Part shown: piece by piece, positions 8,538 through 17,071 of the stretch
Layout: every line of letters begins with the position of its first letter
Position numbering within the stretch: the first letter of the stretch is position 1
DNA from: an uncultured Planktomarina sp.
GTDB taxonomy: Bacteria > Pseudomonadota > Alphaproteobacteria > Rhodobacterales > Rhodobacteraceae
Length of the DNA: 53,246 bases
Direction of reading: 5' to 3'
Assembly (NCBI GenBank): GCA_905182325.1
Contig: CAJJBD010000019.1
Location: 1-53,246 of the forward strand
The notes under the pieces: model-generated
Databases searched by the model: none
What the model was told of the DNA's origin: nothing
The model's input: the letters and a program-made list of their open reading frames with translations, nothing else
Position numbers and translations under genes: made by a program

Positions 8538-10333
8538 CTTTCTTCAATACCCCTCAATACATTTGTGATTTCAAATTTTTTGACATCCACTAGACCCAGA
8601 TCACTTATTCTAAGTTCAGGGATTACAACAAGAGCCAGCAAAGAGTGCTGCATGTAGGCATTATTTAATGAACAACCACATTCTCCCATCGCCTGCACCA
8701 TATGCTCAGCTTTGGCAGCAACAGTTGAGGCTGGCGCATCAGACATAAGTCCAGCAATCGGCAGTTCAACGAGCGCCAATTCCTCACCATCTTTCCAAAC
8801 TGTTACCCCACCACCAACTTTTGCCAAACGGTTTGCAGCTAACGCCATGTTTTTGTGACAAGTTCCTACCACAATCATGTGATGACTGTCGTGCGCAACC
8901 GTCGAAGCAACGGCCATGTCACCCCTATATCCAAAGCCAGATACGAAGGCATTTGTTACCGCTCCAGTCGCTTGATGCCGCTCAACTAAGGCAACCTGAC
9001 AAACCTCACCTTGGCTACATATAATGCCATTTCTTACCGGCAAACATGCATCTAGCGCTTTGGTAGGAGCTTGGTTTTCAACAACCCCAATAACCCGCAC
9101 ATCTACTGCAGGCATTCCTTCAGGCGCAGTAATTACAAAATCCTCAGGGTTTTTGTTTACCCCCATATTGACAGTTTGCCGCACATTTTTTGGCCAAGAC
9201 AGGTGCGGGCATTCTGCTTTGATATCACCCTTGATAGCCACAGTCTTACCACGCGCAATCACGTAATCTATTGGCAAAATTTTCAGGTCGCTAGTGAATA
9301 TAATATCTGCGCGGCGACCTGGAGTAATACTCCCTAATTCACGTTCCAACCCAAAATGAGTAGCGGTGTTTAAGGTTGCCATCTGAAGGGCTACCACTGG
9401 ATCACAGCCACAGGCAATCGCATGGCGCACCACACGGTTCATATGCCCTTCATTTACTATAGTTCCAGAATGGCAATCATCAGTGCAAAGAATGAAGTTG
9501 CGTGGATCAAGACCTTGCTCAGTAATTGCTGTAATTTGGCTTTCAACGTCATACCATGCACTACCCAAACGCAACATGGCGCGCATACCTTGTCGAACTC
9601 GCATTAAGGCATCAATCTCTCGGGTGCCTTCATGGTCATCAGCCGGTCCACCAGCTGCATAGGCGTGAAATGCAGGCCCGAGATCAGTGCTAGCATAATG
9701 CCCCCCAATCGTTTTTCCAGCATCTGCTGTTGCCGCCATTTCGGCAAGCATTTGAGGTTCGCTATTAATCACTCCTGGAAAATTCATCATCTCACCAAGG
9801 CCTATTATACCAGGCCAGGTCATCGCTTCAGAAACATCAGCGGCAGTAATTTTGAACCCAGTAGTCTCTAAGCCCGGAGCTGAGGGAGCGCAGCTTGGCA
9901 TTTGTGTGTATATGTTAATCGGTTGCATCAACCCTTCATCATGCATCAGCCTCACGCCATTTATTCCCAGAACATTTGCTATCTCATGTGGGTCTGTGAA
10001 CATCGTTGTAGTACCATGTGGGATGACTGCTCGAGCAAATTCTGCTGGGGTCAGCATCCCACTTTCAATATGCATATGGCCATCACAAAGTCCTGGTATC
10101 AAAAACCCTTCAGTACGCAAAACTTCAGTTTCATCACCAATACAATGACTTGCGTTCGGACCAACATACGCAAATCGTCCACCAGATATAGCAACATCCC
10201 AGCGTAAAATTTCTCGGGTGTGAACATTGACCAGCTGACCACCTAAAATTACTGTATCAGCCGGAATTCGACCAGCCGCCACAGAAATTAACTGAGAGGC
10301 GCTTTCAGGCCAAGTTTTAAAAAGATGTTCCAT
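8534..10333 (-). CDS. ade: Adenine deaminase
   Basis: A binuclear-metal amidohydrolase converting adenine to hypoxanthine and ammonia. At 599 aa it has the length of the long Ade family. The metal-binding HxH is at His86/His88 (GLCDGHMHIESGML). TDPHEIANVLG, ICTDDCHSGTIV and the C-terminal adenine deaminase domain (SVAHDSHHMIVVG, GGGVTVW) are present. The ATG at 10333 lies about 200 bp from the divergent class II aldolase gene. The downstream amn gene overlaps its stop by 4 bp and supplies the adenine substrate. Confidence 0.96.
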   Translation of the reverse strand: MEHLFKTWPESASQLISVAAGRIPADTVILGGQLVNVHTREILRWDVAISGGRFAYVGPNASHCIGDETEVLRTEGFLIPGLCDGHMHIESGMLTPAEFARAVIPHGTTTMFTDPHEIANVLGINGVRLMHDEGLMQPINIYTQMPSCAPSAPGLETTGFKITAADVSEAMTWPGIIGLGEMMNFPGVINSEPQMLAEMAATADAGKTIGGHYASTDLGPAFHAYAAGGPADDHEGTREIDALMRVRQGMRAMLRLGSAWYDVESQITAITEQGLDPRNFILCTDDCHSGTIVNEGHMNRVVRHAIACGCDPVVALQMATLNTATHFGLERELGSITPGRRADIIFTSDLKILPIDYVIARGKTVAIKGDIKAECPHLSWPKNVRQTVNMGVNKNPEDFVITAPEGMPAVDVRVIGVVENQAPTKALDACLPVRNGIICSQGEVCQVALVERHQATGAVTNAFVSGFGYRGDMAVASTVAHDSHHMIVVGTCHKNMALAANRLAKVGGGVTVWKDGEELALVELPIAGLMSDAPASTVAAKAEHMVQAMGECGCSLNNAYMQHSLLALVVIPELRISDLGLVDVKKFEITNVLRGIEER

Positions 10334-10449
10334 GTCGGAATTTCTCTGTTTTTACCCTAATAAGCAAGCCCCTTTTGTTACTGCAAAATGAAATTTTTAA
10401 AAATAGGGCAGTTTTTATAATATATTTTAAAGTATCCAATATACTCACT

Positions 10450-10471
10450 ATACTCCAACGTTGTTGAGTAT
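10450..10471. promoter_or_regulatory. Candidate operator between ade and class II aldolase genes
   Basis: ATACTC at 10450-10455 and GAGTAT at 10466-10471 form an inverted repeat around CAACGTTG. A further ATACTC lies at 10441-10446. The region is the divergent promoter of ade and the aldolase gene. No matching regulator gene is adjacent. Confidence 0.3.
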
Positions 10472-10538
10472 TTAAAAATAAGTTACACCACCTTTCAATT
10501 GTCGGGTTTTTAACAAAGTGAAGAAAGGTTACTTAATA

Positions 10539-11294
10539 ATGGCAAAAAGTAATCTCCATCCAAATATGGATTATTGGGAAGAACGGGTGGATTTAGCAGC
10601 CACTTTTCGTTGGACCGTACGATTAAATATGCACGAAGCAGTAGCTAACCATTTTAGTTTTGCAATTAATGAAGGCGGTACTAAATTTTTAATAAACCCA
10701 AATCAGATGCATTTTTCACGTGTTAAAGCATCGAATTTGCTTGTCGTTAACGCGAATGATCCCTCCAGTATGGAAGGGCCTGATGCTCCAGACCCAACGG
10801 CCTGGGGTTTGCACGGGGGTTTACACAGACATTGTAAACATGCCCGATGTGTAATGCATGTGCATTCGCCCTATGCGACTGCACTGGCCGCACTCGCAGA
10901 CAGTAATCTTCCTGCTGTAGACCAGAATGCTTGTATGTTTTTTAACCGCTACGTGATCGATGAGAGTTACGGTGGGTTGGCGTTTGAAAAAGAGGGAGAA
11001 CGGTGTGCGGCGCTATTTGATGACCCAAAGAAGAAAGTAATGATCATGGGTAATCACGGTATCTTGATTATTGGTGCTACTGTAGCTGAAACTTTCAACA
11101 GAATGTTTTATCTTGAACGTGCCTGCCAAACCTATTTACTAGCACTGCAAACAGGCCAAAAACTTCGCATACTAGAAGATTCCATTGCTGAAAAAACTGC
11201 GCAGGCGATAGAAAATTATCCTGAACAAGGTTCCAGGCATTTGGCAGAACTAAAAACTATTTTAAACGAGGAGGGCAGCAATTACGCTAGTTAA
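10539..11294 (+). CDS. Class II aldolase/adducin family protein
   Basis: A 251-aa zinc-dependent class II aldolase/adducin-fold protein. The metal-binding HxH is clear in CVMHVHSPYATALAAL, and the C-terminal HGILIIGATVAETFNRMFYL is typical of the family. Relatives cleave fuculose- or ribulose-phosphates or act as decarboxylases. The substrate is not evident. I choose the ATG at 10539 with AAGG upstream rather than the GTG at 10518, giving MAKSNLHPN. It is 21 bp upstream of an acyl-CoA dehydrogenase gene and is probably the first gene of that operon, although its chemistry does not obviously fit the CoA module. Confidence 0.85.
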   Translation: MAKSNLHPNMDYWEERVDLAATFRWTVRLNMHEAVANHFSFAINEGGTKFLINPNQMHFSRVKASNLLVVNANDPSSMEGPDAPDPTAWGLHGGLHRHCKHARCVMHVHSPYATALAALADSNLPAVDQNACMFFNRYVIDESYGGLAFEKEGERCAALFDDPKKKVMIMGNHGILIIGATVAETFNRMFYLERACQTYLLALQTGQKLRILEDSIAEKTAQAIENYPEQGSRHLAELKTILNEEGSNYAS

Positions 11295-11315
11295 TTGCCC
11301 AGCAAGGATTAAAAA

Positions 11316-12476
11316 ATGCATTACGGAATATCACCAGAGCAAGAGATGATTGCCAATACCGTTCGTTCGTTCGTTGAAAAAGAAATTTATCCGCACGAAG
11401 AACTCGTTGAACGTAGTGGAGAGGTCCCTGCAGAGATAGCACAAGACATAAAACAAAAAACATTAGACCTAGGGTTTTACGCATGTAATTTTCCAGAATC
11501 TGTTGGCTGTGCTGGATTGAACCATATGGATTTTGCGTTGGTAGAACGCGAACTTGGTCGTGGAAGCATGGCCCTCAATCATTTCTTTGGCCGTCCCCAA
11601 AATATTCTTATGGCTTGTGAAGGGGAACAAATTGAGCGCTACCTGATGCCTGCGGTACGTGGTGAACGTATGGATGCGTTAGCCATGACGGAGCCTGGCG
11701 CCGGCTCTGATGTCCGCGGTATGAAATGTTCTGCAGTTCGAGATGGGTCCGATTGGGTTGTTAATGGCACTAAGCATTTTATTAGTGGTGCGGATCACGC
11801 AGACTTTATTATTGTATTCATCGCGACGGGCGAAGATCAGACGCCAAAAGGGCCAAAAAAGCGGATAACGGCGTTTCTAGTAGATCGCGGGACAACAGGT
11901 TTCACAATTCGTGATGGTTATAAATCTGTTAGCCATCGTGGTTATAAAAATATGATCCTGGACTTTGATGATTGCCGTTTGCCGCAAACTCAAGTTTTAG
12001 GTGAAGTGGATGGAGGCTTTGAAGTAATGAATACGTGGCTTTATGCAACCCGCATAACTGTCGCCACCATGAGCGTTGGCAGGGCACGTCGCGTTTTTGA
12101 CTACGCCCTTAACTATGCAGCAGACCGAGAACAGTTTGGTCAAAAAATTGGAAAGTTTCAGGGAGTCAGTTTCCAATTGGCCGACATGATAACAGAAATT
12201 GATGCTGCTGACCTTCTCACACTTGCCGCTGCAGATCGCCTTGATAAAGAACTCCCCGCTAATAGAGAAATTGCAAGTGCAAAACTATATGCCAGTGAAA
12301 TGCTGGCGCGCGTCACAGATGCGGCCATCCAACTCCACGGTGGAATGGGCTTAATGGATGATTATCCTCTTGAACGATTTTGGCGGGACGCAAGAGTTGA
12401 GCGCATTTGGGACGGTACTTCAGAAATCCAACGACACATTATTAGCCGCGATCTTCTTCGCCCATTGGAAGCTTAA
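11316..12476 (+). CDS. Acyl-CoA dehydrogenase (CaiA/FadE type)
   Basis: An FAD-dependent acyl-CoA dehydrogenase of 386 aa. It has the FAD-binding signature (AMTEPGAGSDVRGMK), the middle beta domain, and the C-terminal helical domain (DREQFGQKIGKFQGVSFQLADM, ...ERFWRDARVERIWDGTSEIQ). In the motif usually written EGTSEIQ, where many short-chain members carry the catalytic Glu, this protein has Asp366. The base may therefore be Asp or lie elsewhere. It is followed by an NDP-forming acyl-CoA synthetase and a CaiD-like hydratase, which suggests oxidation of a small activated acid such as a betaine-type acyl-CoA. That substrate is inference. Confidence 0.9.
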   Translation: MHYGISPEQEMIANTVRSFVEKEIYPHEELVERSGEVPAEIAQDIKQKTLDLGFYACNFPESVGCAGLNHMDFALVERELGRGSMALNHFFGRPQNILMACEGEQIERYLMPAVRGERMDALAMTEPGAGSDVRGMKCSAVRDGSDWVVNGTKHFISGADHADFIIVFIATGEDQTPKGPKKRITAFLVDRGTTGFTIRDGYKSVSHRGYKNMILDFDDCRLPQTQVLGEVDGGFEVMNTWLYATRITVATMSVGRARRVFDYALNYAADREQFGQKIGKFQGVSFQLADMITEIDAADLLTLAAADRLDKELPANREIASAKLYASEMLARVTDAAIQLHGGMGLMDDYPLERFWRDARVERIWDGTSEIQRHIISRDLLRPLEA

Positions 12477-12548
12477 TATGGTTTCTCCTAAAGGGACCAA
12501 ACCCAATTTGATCTATAAAGACAGTTTCAGCTGGTACGGAGAAAATTC

Positions 12549-14570
12549 TTGAACCTAACTAGGTTGTTTAAACCAAAAACTATTGCTGTAGTAGGCGGCG
12601 GGGCATGGTGTGAATCAATTATGTCCGCCGCCCACCAAATTGGTTATGAAGGCACCATTTTACCAGTCCACCCATCTGGAAAAAAAATAGCTGGGGTGAA
12701 GTCTTTAAAGTCTCTGGACGCATTTCCAGGCTTAATAGATGCAGCTTTTGTCGGAGTTAATCGGCACGCCACATTAGACATTGTTACTCAATTGCAAACC
12801 TTAAATGCTGGAGGCGCCACCTGTTTTGCCTCTGGGTTTTCCGAAGCTGCGGCCGAAGATGCTTCCGGCGTAAGTTTGCAAAAAAAATTGGTCAAAGCCG
12901 CAGGCGAAATGCCTATCCTAGGACCTAATTGTTATGGATTTTTAAATGCGTTTGATAAGTGCGGCATATGGCCTGACCAACACGGTTGCCGTGAAGTAGA
13001 TCAAGGCGTAGCAATTTTGACCCAGAGTTCTAACATTGCAATTAATATTACAATGCAAAATAGGGGATTGCCTATTGGTTATGTGATTGCGTGTGGGAAC
13101 CAGGCCCAAACCTCCCAGGCAGATGTTGCTATACATCTACTAAATGATCCTCGCATAACCTCTATCGGCCTACACATTGAAGGCTTTGGCGATCTACGCA
13201 AGTGGGAAAGCCTTGCTCATAAAGCCCATCAAAAAAAAATCTCCATTATTGTTCTGAAATCAGGTAAGTCCCTTCAAGCACAATCCGCTGCAATTTCTCA
13301 TACTGCTACGGTTGCCGGCAGTGATGCCGGAGCCCAAGCTTTTTTAGATCGCCTTGGTGTTCGCCGTGCTGATAGTTTGCCCGTATTTTTAGAGATGTTA
13401 AAATTAAGTCACCAATTTGGAACAATTAAGAGCAACCAGATAGCATCAATTTCCTGTTCAGGGGGTGAGGCCGCATTAGCTGCTGACGCAGCTTACGGCA
13501 CTTCATTGAAATTTCCACCGCTCACGACTCTCCAGCGTAAGGGCTTAAGAAAAGCTCTTGGGCCGATGGTGGCTTTAGCTAATCCTCTCGATTATCATAC
13601 GTATATTTGGCGCGATGAACCAAAAATGACAGCAGCATGGGCGGCAATGGCCGATCCAACAATAGCGCTAACTCTTTTGATTAGTGATTACCCTCGCTCA
13701 GACATTTGTTCTCAAAAAGATTGGAATTGTGTGACAGGGGCTGCGATCGCAGCAGCAAAAGAAACAGGAAGGCCCTATGTAGTTGTGGCCAGCTTAGGTG
13801 AATTGATGCCAGAAAATGTTGCTAAAAAACTTATGAGTAATGGTGTCGCTGCAGCAAATGGACTGGATCACTGCATTCAAGCAGTTAATATTTTGACTCA
13901 AGATTTGCCACGAGATGAAACTCCTGTGAGTTTACCAGGTTTAGAGAGGACCTCCCATATCCTAGACGAATATACTGCAAAACAGGAACTCACTCGTTAT
14001 GGAGTTTCTGTCCCACACGGGAATGTCGTCTCAGATCGTACGAAGGCGGTACAAATAGCAACTGAGCTTGGGTTTCCAGTTGCGGCTAAAATAATGGGTT
14101 TAGCGCATAAAACGGGTGCAAACGGAATAGCCCTTGGATTAAACTCACCAAACGACATTGAAGATATATTACCTAAACTAGTATCTGGTGACGTATTAAT
14201 TGAAAATATGATTGTGGGATCCATTACCGAATTATTAGTTGGAGTAACACGAGACCCTGCACATGGGTTTGTTATGACTTTAGCCGCAGGTGGCACCACT
14301 ACCGAACTTCTTGGAGACAGTGCAAGTTTACTTCTGCCAGCAAAAAGATCCAATGTGATTATAGCGCTTAATAGCTTAAAAATGGCGCCATTGCTGCATG
14401 GATATCGCGACAAAAAGAAGGTAGATTTCAATGCCATTTTAGATTCAATTGATGGTATACAGGCCTATGTACTTGCTAATGTAGACAGTCTGGAAGAAAT
14501 TGAAATTAATCCATTAATCTGTACGCCAAAGGCTGCCATTGCTGCTGATGCCTTAATAAGGAAATCCTAA
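12549..14570 (+). CDS. NDP-forming acyl-CoA synthetase (fused alpha/beta subunits)
   Basis: A 673-aa single-chain acyl-CoA synthetase of the ADP/NDP-forming superfamily (acetyl-CoA synthetase ADP-forming / succinyl-CoA synthetase type). Order: CoA-binding Rossmann domain (residues 1-130, PKTIAVVGGGAWCE), ligase domains containing the phosphohistidine region (SHTATVAGSDAG), then a C-terminal ATP-grasp domain (about 465-673, LDEYTAKQELTRYGV). I take the TTG at 12549 as start, with GGAG 7 nt upstream. It overlaps the stop of a 24-codon reading frame as TTGA. It probably activates the acid used by the neighbouring dehydrogenase and hydratase, replacing the AMP-forming CaiC type. Confidence 0.88.
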   Translation: MNLTRLFKPKTIAVVGGGAWCESIMSAAHQIGYEGTILPVHPSGKKIAGVKSLKSLDAFPGLIDAAFVGVNRHATLDIVTQLQTLNAGGATCFASGFSEAAAEDASGVSLQKKLVKAAGEMPILGPNCYGFLNAFDKCGIWPDQHGCREVDQGVAILTQSSNIAINITMQNRGLPIGYVIACGNQAQTSQADVAIHLLNDPRITSIGLHIEGFGDLRKWESLAHKAHQKKISIIVLKSGKSLQAQSAAISHTATVAGSDAGAQAFLDRLGVRRADSLPVFLEMLKLSHQFGTIKSNQIASISCSGGEAALAADAAYGTSLKFPPLTTLQRKGLRKALGPMVALANPLDYHTYIWRDEPKMTAAWAAMADPTIALTLLISDYPRSDICSQKDWNCVTGAAIAAAKETGRPYVVVASLGELMPENVAKKLMSNGVAAANGLDHCIQAVNILTQDLPRDETPVSLPGLERTSHILDEYTAKQELTRYGVSVPHGNVVSDRTKAVQIATELGFPVAAKIMGLAHKTGANGIALGLNSPNDIEDILPKLVSGDVLIENMIVGSITELLVGVTRDPAHGFVMTLAAGGTTTELLGDSASLLLPAKRSNVIIALNSLKMAPLLHGYRDKKKVDFNAILDSIDGIQAYVLANVDSLEEIEINPLICTPKAAIAADALIRKS

Positions 14571-15349
14571 TGAGTCCGATCAAAACACGAGTTCAAGACG
14601 GTATACTCCAGGTAACCCTTGATCGACCAAAAGCGAACGCCATTGATCTTAAAACAAGTAAGGTTATGGGAGAAACCTTTAAAAAATTTCGAGATGATCC
14701 AAATTTAAAAGTTGCCATTATAACTGGAGCAGGTGAAAAGTTTTTTTGTCCCGGATGGGATTTAAAGGCCGCCGCTGATGGCGACGCTGTGGACGGTGAT
14801 TATGGCGTTGGTGGTTTTGGCGGCCTACAAGAACTATCAAATCTTAACAAACCAGTAATTGCCGCAGTAAATGGCATCTGCTGTGGAGGTGGTCTGGAAT
14901 GGGCACTTTCTGCAGATATCATTCTAGCTGCTGATCATGCCAGTTTCGCACTTCCCGAAATTAGGTCTGGAACTGTTGCTGACGCCGCCTCAATTAAGGT
15001 TCCAAAACGTATTCCATATCATATAGCTATGGAATTGCTTTTAACGGGGCGTTGGTTTGATGTGGACGAAGCAAAGACTTGGGGCATAGTTAACCATTCC
15101 TACCCAGCAAAAGAACTCATCTCTGAAGCCTGGGAATTAGCGCGACTCTTGGCAAGCGGACCTCCATTGGTCTACGCAGCGATAAAAGAGATTGTACGTG
15201 ACGCGGAAAATAGCAAATTTCAAGATGCGATGAACCGAATTACTCAACGCCGACTCCATTCAGTTGATATTTTATACGCCTCTGAAGATCAATTGGAGGG
15301 TGCTAAAGCCTTTGCTGAAAAACGAGACCCTATTTGGAAGGGTAAATAA
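14570..15349 (+). CDS. Enoyl-CoA hydratase/isomerase family, carnitinyl-CoA dehydratase (CaiD)-like
   Basis: A 259-aa crotonase-fold protein. The start (DRPKANAIDLKTS), the middle (ITGAGEKFF, GWDLKAA) and the C-terminal FAEKRDPIWKGK closely resemble E. coli CaiD as I remember it. Both acidic catalytic positions are kept: Glu110 in GGGLEWAL and Glu130 in ALPEIRSG. The following loop (GTVADAASI) differs from the usual GIVPDSGG and may reshape the pocket. The ATG overlaps the stop of the CoA-synthetase gene as TAATG. The likely role is hydration or dehydration of crotonobetainyl/carnitinyl-CoA or a related acyl-CoA. Confidence 0.87.
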   Translation: MSPIKTRVQDGILQVTLDRPKANAIDLKTSKVMGETFKKFRDDPNLKVAIITGAGEKFFCPGWDLKAAADGDAVDGDYGVGGFGGLQELSNLNKPVIAAVNGICCGGGLEWALSADIILAADHASFALPEIRSGTVADAASIKVPKRIPYHIAMELLLTGRWFDVDEAKTWGIVNHSYPAKELISEAWELARLLASGPPLVYAAIKEIVRDAENSKFQDAMNRITQRRLHSVDILYASEDQLEGAKAFAEKRDPIWKGK

Positions 15350-15377
15350 TGAACCAATTATTAATGCCCTTTTTAAG

Positions 15378-16004
15378 CTAAACACTTCTAAAAATGGCAA
15401 CGACCCCTTCGCCATCAGTGTGATCACCTTCGAAATAAATTTGTACTGTTATGAATTCAAGCTGAGTAATCTTTTTACTTAGTTGATGAAATTTTTTTTC
15501 AAAACCAGTACTTGAAAAATAAGTGCTGTTTATTGCAATACAAAATAAAGCTCCAGGCTTTGAAATTCGTAACAACTCATCCAATGCTGATGCACCAACA
15601 TGTCCATGAGTAAAAGTGCCAGCACTTATTATATAGTTATAAGTATTGTCTGGGATAAGCAGTCTTGAAAGCAAATCTCCCTCTATCATATTCTCATAGC
15701 AACCCTTAGCCCTTGCTACTTCAAGCATTTCTGGAGAAATATCCAATCCATCAATATTTGAATAACCATGAGAATTGAGGCGTTGTCCGACCAATCCTGT
15801 ACCTGCACCTACATCGAGTATCCTACCATTTTGGGATCCGTTTAGTTTTGCTGCAAATGCATCTGCCACCCGGATAGGTAAAGCATAACCCATATTTTCG
15901 GCAAAATCACAGTCGTAAGTTTTGGCCCAATCCGCATAAAGCAATCGATTGTCATCAGGTGATTGCAAAGCATATGCCGCATCAAGGCTAGGTTTTTTTG
16001 CCAT
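15378..16004 (-). CDS. Class I SAM-dependent methyltransferase (WBSCR27/METTL27-like)
   Basis: A 208-aa soluble protein with a class I methyltransferase fold. The SAM-binding motif I is RILDVGAGTGLVG (about residues 62-74), followed by the acidic motif II position in IDGLDISPEM and the post-motif YNYIISAGTFTHGHVG. The overall pattern, including the N-terminal LYADWAKTYDCDF, resembles the METTL27-type group. The substrate is unknown. It converges on the CaiD-like gene 28 bp away and is divergent from the epimerase gene across 60 bp. Confidence 0.85.
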   Translation of the reverse strand: MAKKPSLDAAYALQSPDDNRLLYADWAKTYDCDFAENMGYALPIRVADAFAAKLNGSQNGRILDVGAGTGLVGQRLNSHGYSNIDGLDISPEMLEVARAKGCYENMIEGDLLSRLLIPDNTYNYIISAGTFTHGHVGASALDELLRISKPGALFCIAINSTYFSSTGFEKKFHQLSKKITQLEFITVQIYFEGDHTDGEGVVAIFRSV

Positions 16005-16064
16005 AATCTATCCTGTCACAATTTGTATCTTCTAGTATGGGTACTTAGAGCTTATGAGAGTGAT

Positions 16065-16931
16065 ATGGCCAAGTGTTTACTTTGTATTGGATACGGTTTT
16101 TCTGCCCGCGCACTGACTGCTGATCTTCAGCAACAGGGCTGGCATGTCATCGGAACAACTCGTAACGAAGATCGCGCGCGCATTATGCGTGAGGCCGGTG
16201 TGCAACCGATTATTTGGCCAAGTCATGATCTAGACCAAGCTTTAAAAGACGCATCACATCTTTTAGTTTCCGCCTCACCTAGTTCAGAGGGTGATCCTTT
16301 TTTAAATGCGGTAGATCCGAACGCTTATAAATTTTCTTGGATTGGGTATTTGTCAACTACTGGCGTTTACGGTGATCATAATGGAGGATGGGTAGATGAG
16401 ACTTCATCCCTGAACCCAGCAACAAAACGAGGCCAATGGAGAGTAGACGCGGAGACTGCGTGGTCAAATATGGGACTTCCACTACATATATTTCGTTTAG
16501 CAGGCATATACGGCCCAGGGCGCGGGCCGTTTTCAAAAGTAAGAAATGGAACAGCTCGGAGGATTATAAAAGACGGTCAAGTGTTTAGCCGAATTCATGT
16601 CGACGACATTTCTCAAGTTTTACAAGCCTCAATCAATCAACCTCGGCCTGGAGCTATTTATAATGTATGCGATAATGAGCCTGCACCACCACAACATGTT
16701 ATCAAATATGCAGCGCAGATCCTAAAGTTGCCAGTGCCACCAGATATCCCTTTTGAGGCTGCTGAACTGACGTCAATGGCGCGCAGTTTCTATGCAGAAA
16801 ATAAGCGGGTTCGGAACGGTTTAATAAAATCAGAGCTTGGTGTAAATTTAAAATATCCTAATTTTAAAGTTGGGTTACAGAGCTTGCTGGACAAAAAATT
16901 TGCGAAAAAACCAAGCTATACTGGAGAGTAG
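16065..16931 (+). CDS. NAD-dependent epimerase/dehydratase family protein (YeeZ-like SDR)
   Basis: A 288-aa extended-SDR/epimerase-type protein. The dinucleotide-binding motif is CIGYGFSARAL at residues 5-15. The active-site Tyr region appears as STTGVYGDHNGGWVDE, and IYGPGRGPF follows. It resembles YeeZ-type proteins. The physiological substrate is not known. I place the start at the ATG at 16065, preceded by GAGAG, and reject a longer frame from 15963 that runs back into the divergent methyltransferase gene and lacks family-like sequence. Confidence 0.82.
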   Translation: MAKCLLCIGYGFSARALTADLQQQGWHVIGTTRNEDRARIMREAGVQPIIWPSHDLDQALKDASHLLVSASPSSEGDPFLNAVDPNAYKFSWIGYLSTTGVYGDHNGGWVDETSSLNPATKRGQWRVDAETAWSNMGLPLHIFRLAGIYGPGRGPFSKVRNGTARRIIKDGQVFSRIHVDDISQVLQASINQPRPGAIYNVCDNEPAPPQHVIKYAAQILKLPVPPDIPFEAAELTSMARSFYAENKRVRNGLIKSELGVNLKYPNFKVGLQSLLDKKFAKKPSYTGE

Positions 16932-17028
16932 AAAAGACCCCACATCGTGAGATAGCGCAAGGGGCCTCCAGGGTGAGTCCAATCTGATACAACACAAAAA
17001 TAAATTATGTAAAAACAGCTAGTAAAAG

Positions 17029-17059
17029 TATAAGTATTCTATCATTTAGAATACTTATA
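17029..17059. terminator. AT-rich hairpin between convergent epimerase and dxs genes
   Basis: A perfect 13-bp stem (TATAAGTATTCTA, loop of 5 nt, and its complement) lies between the two convergent stop codons. It is likely a bidirectional terminator, although its flanking T-runs are short. Confidence 0.5.
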
Positions 17060-17071
17060 TTACCATTCATC

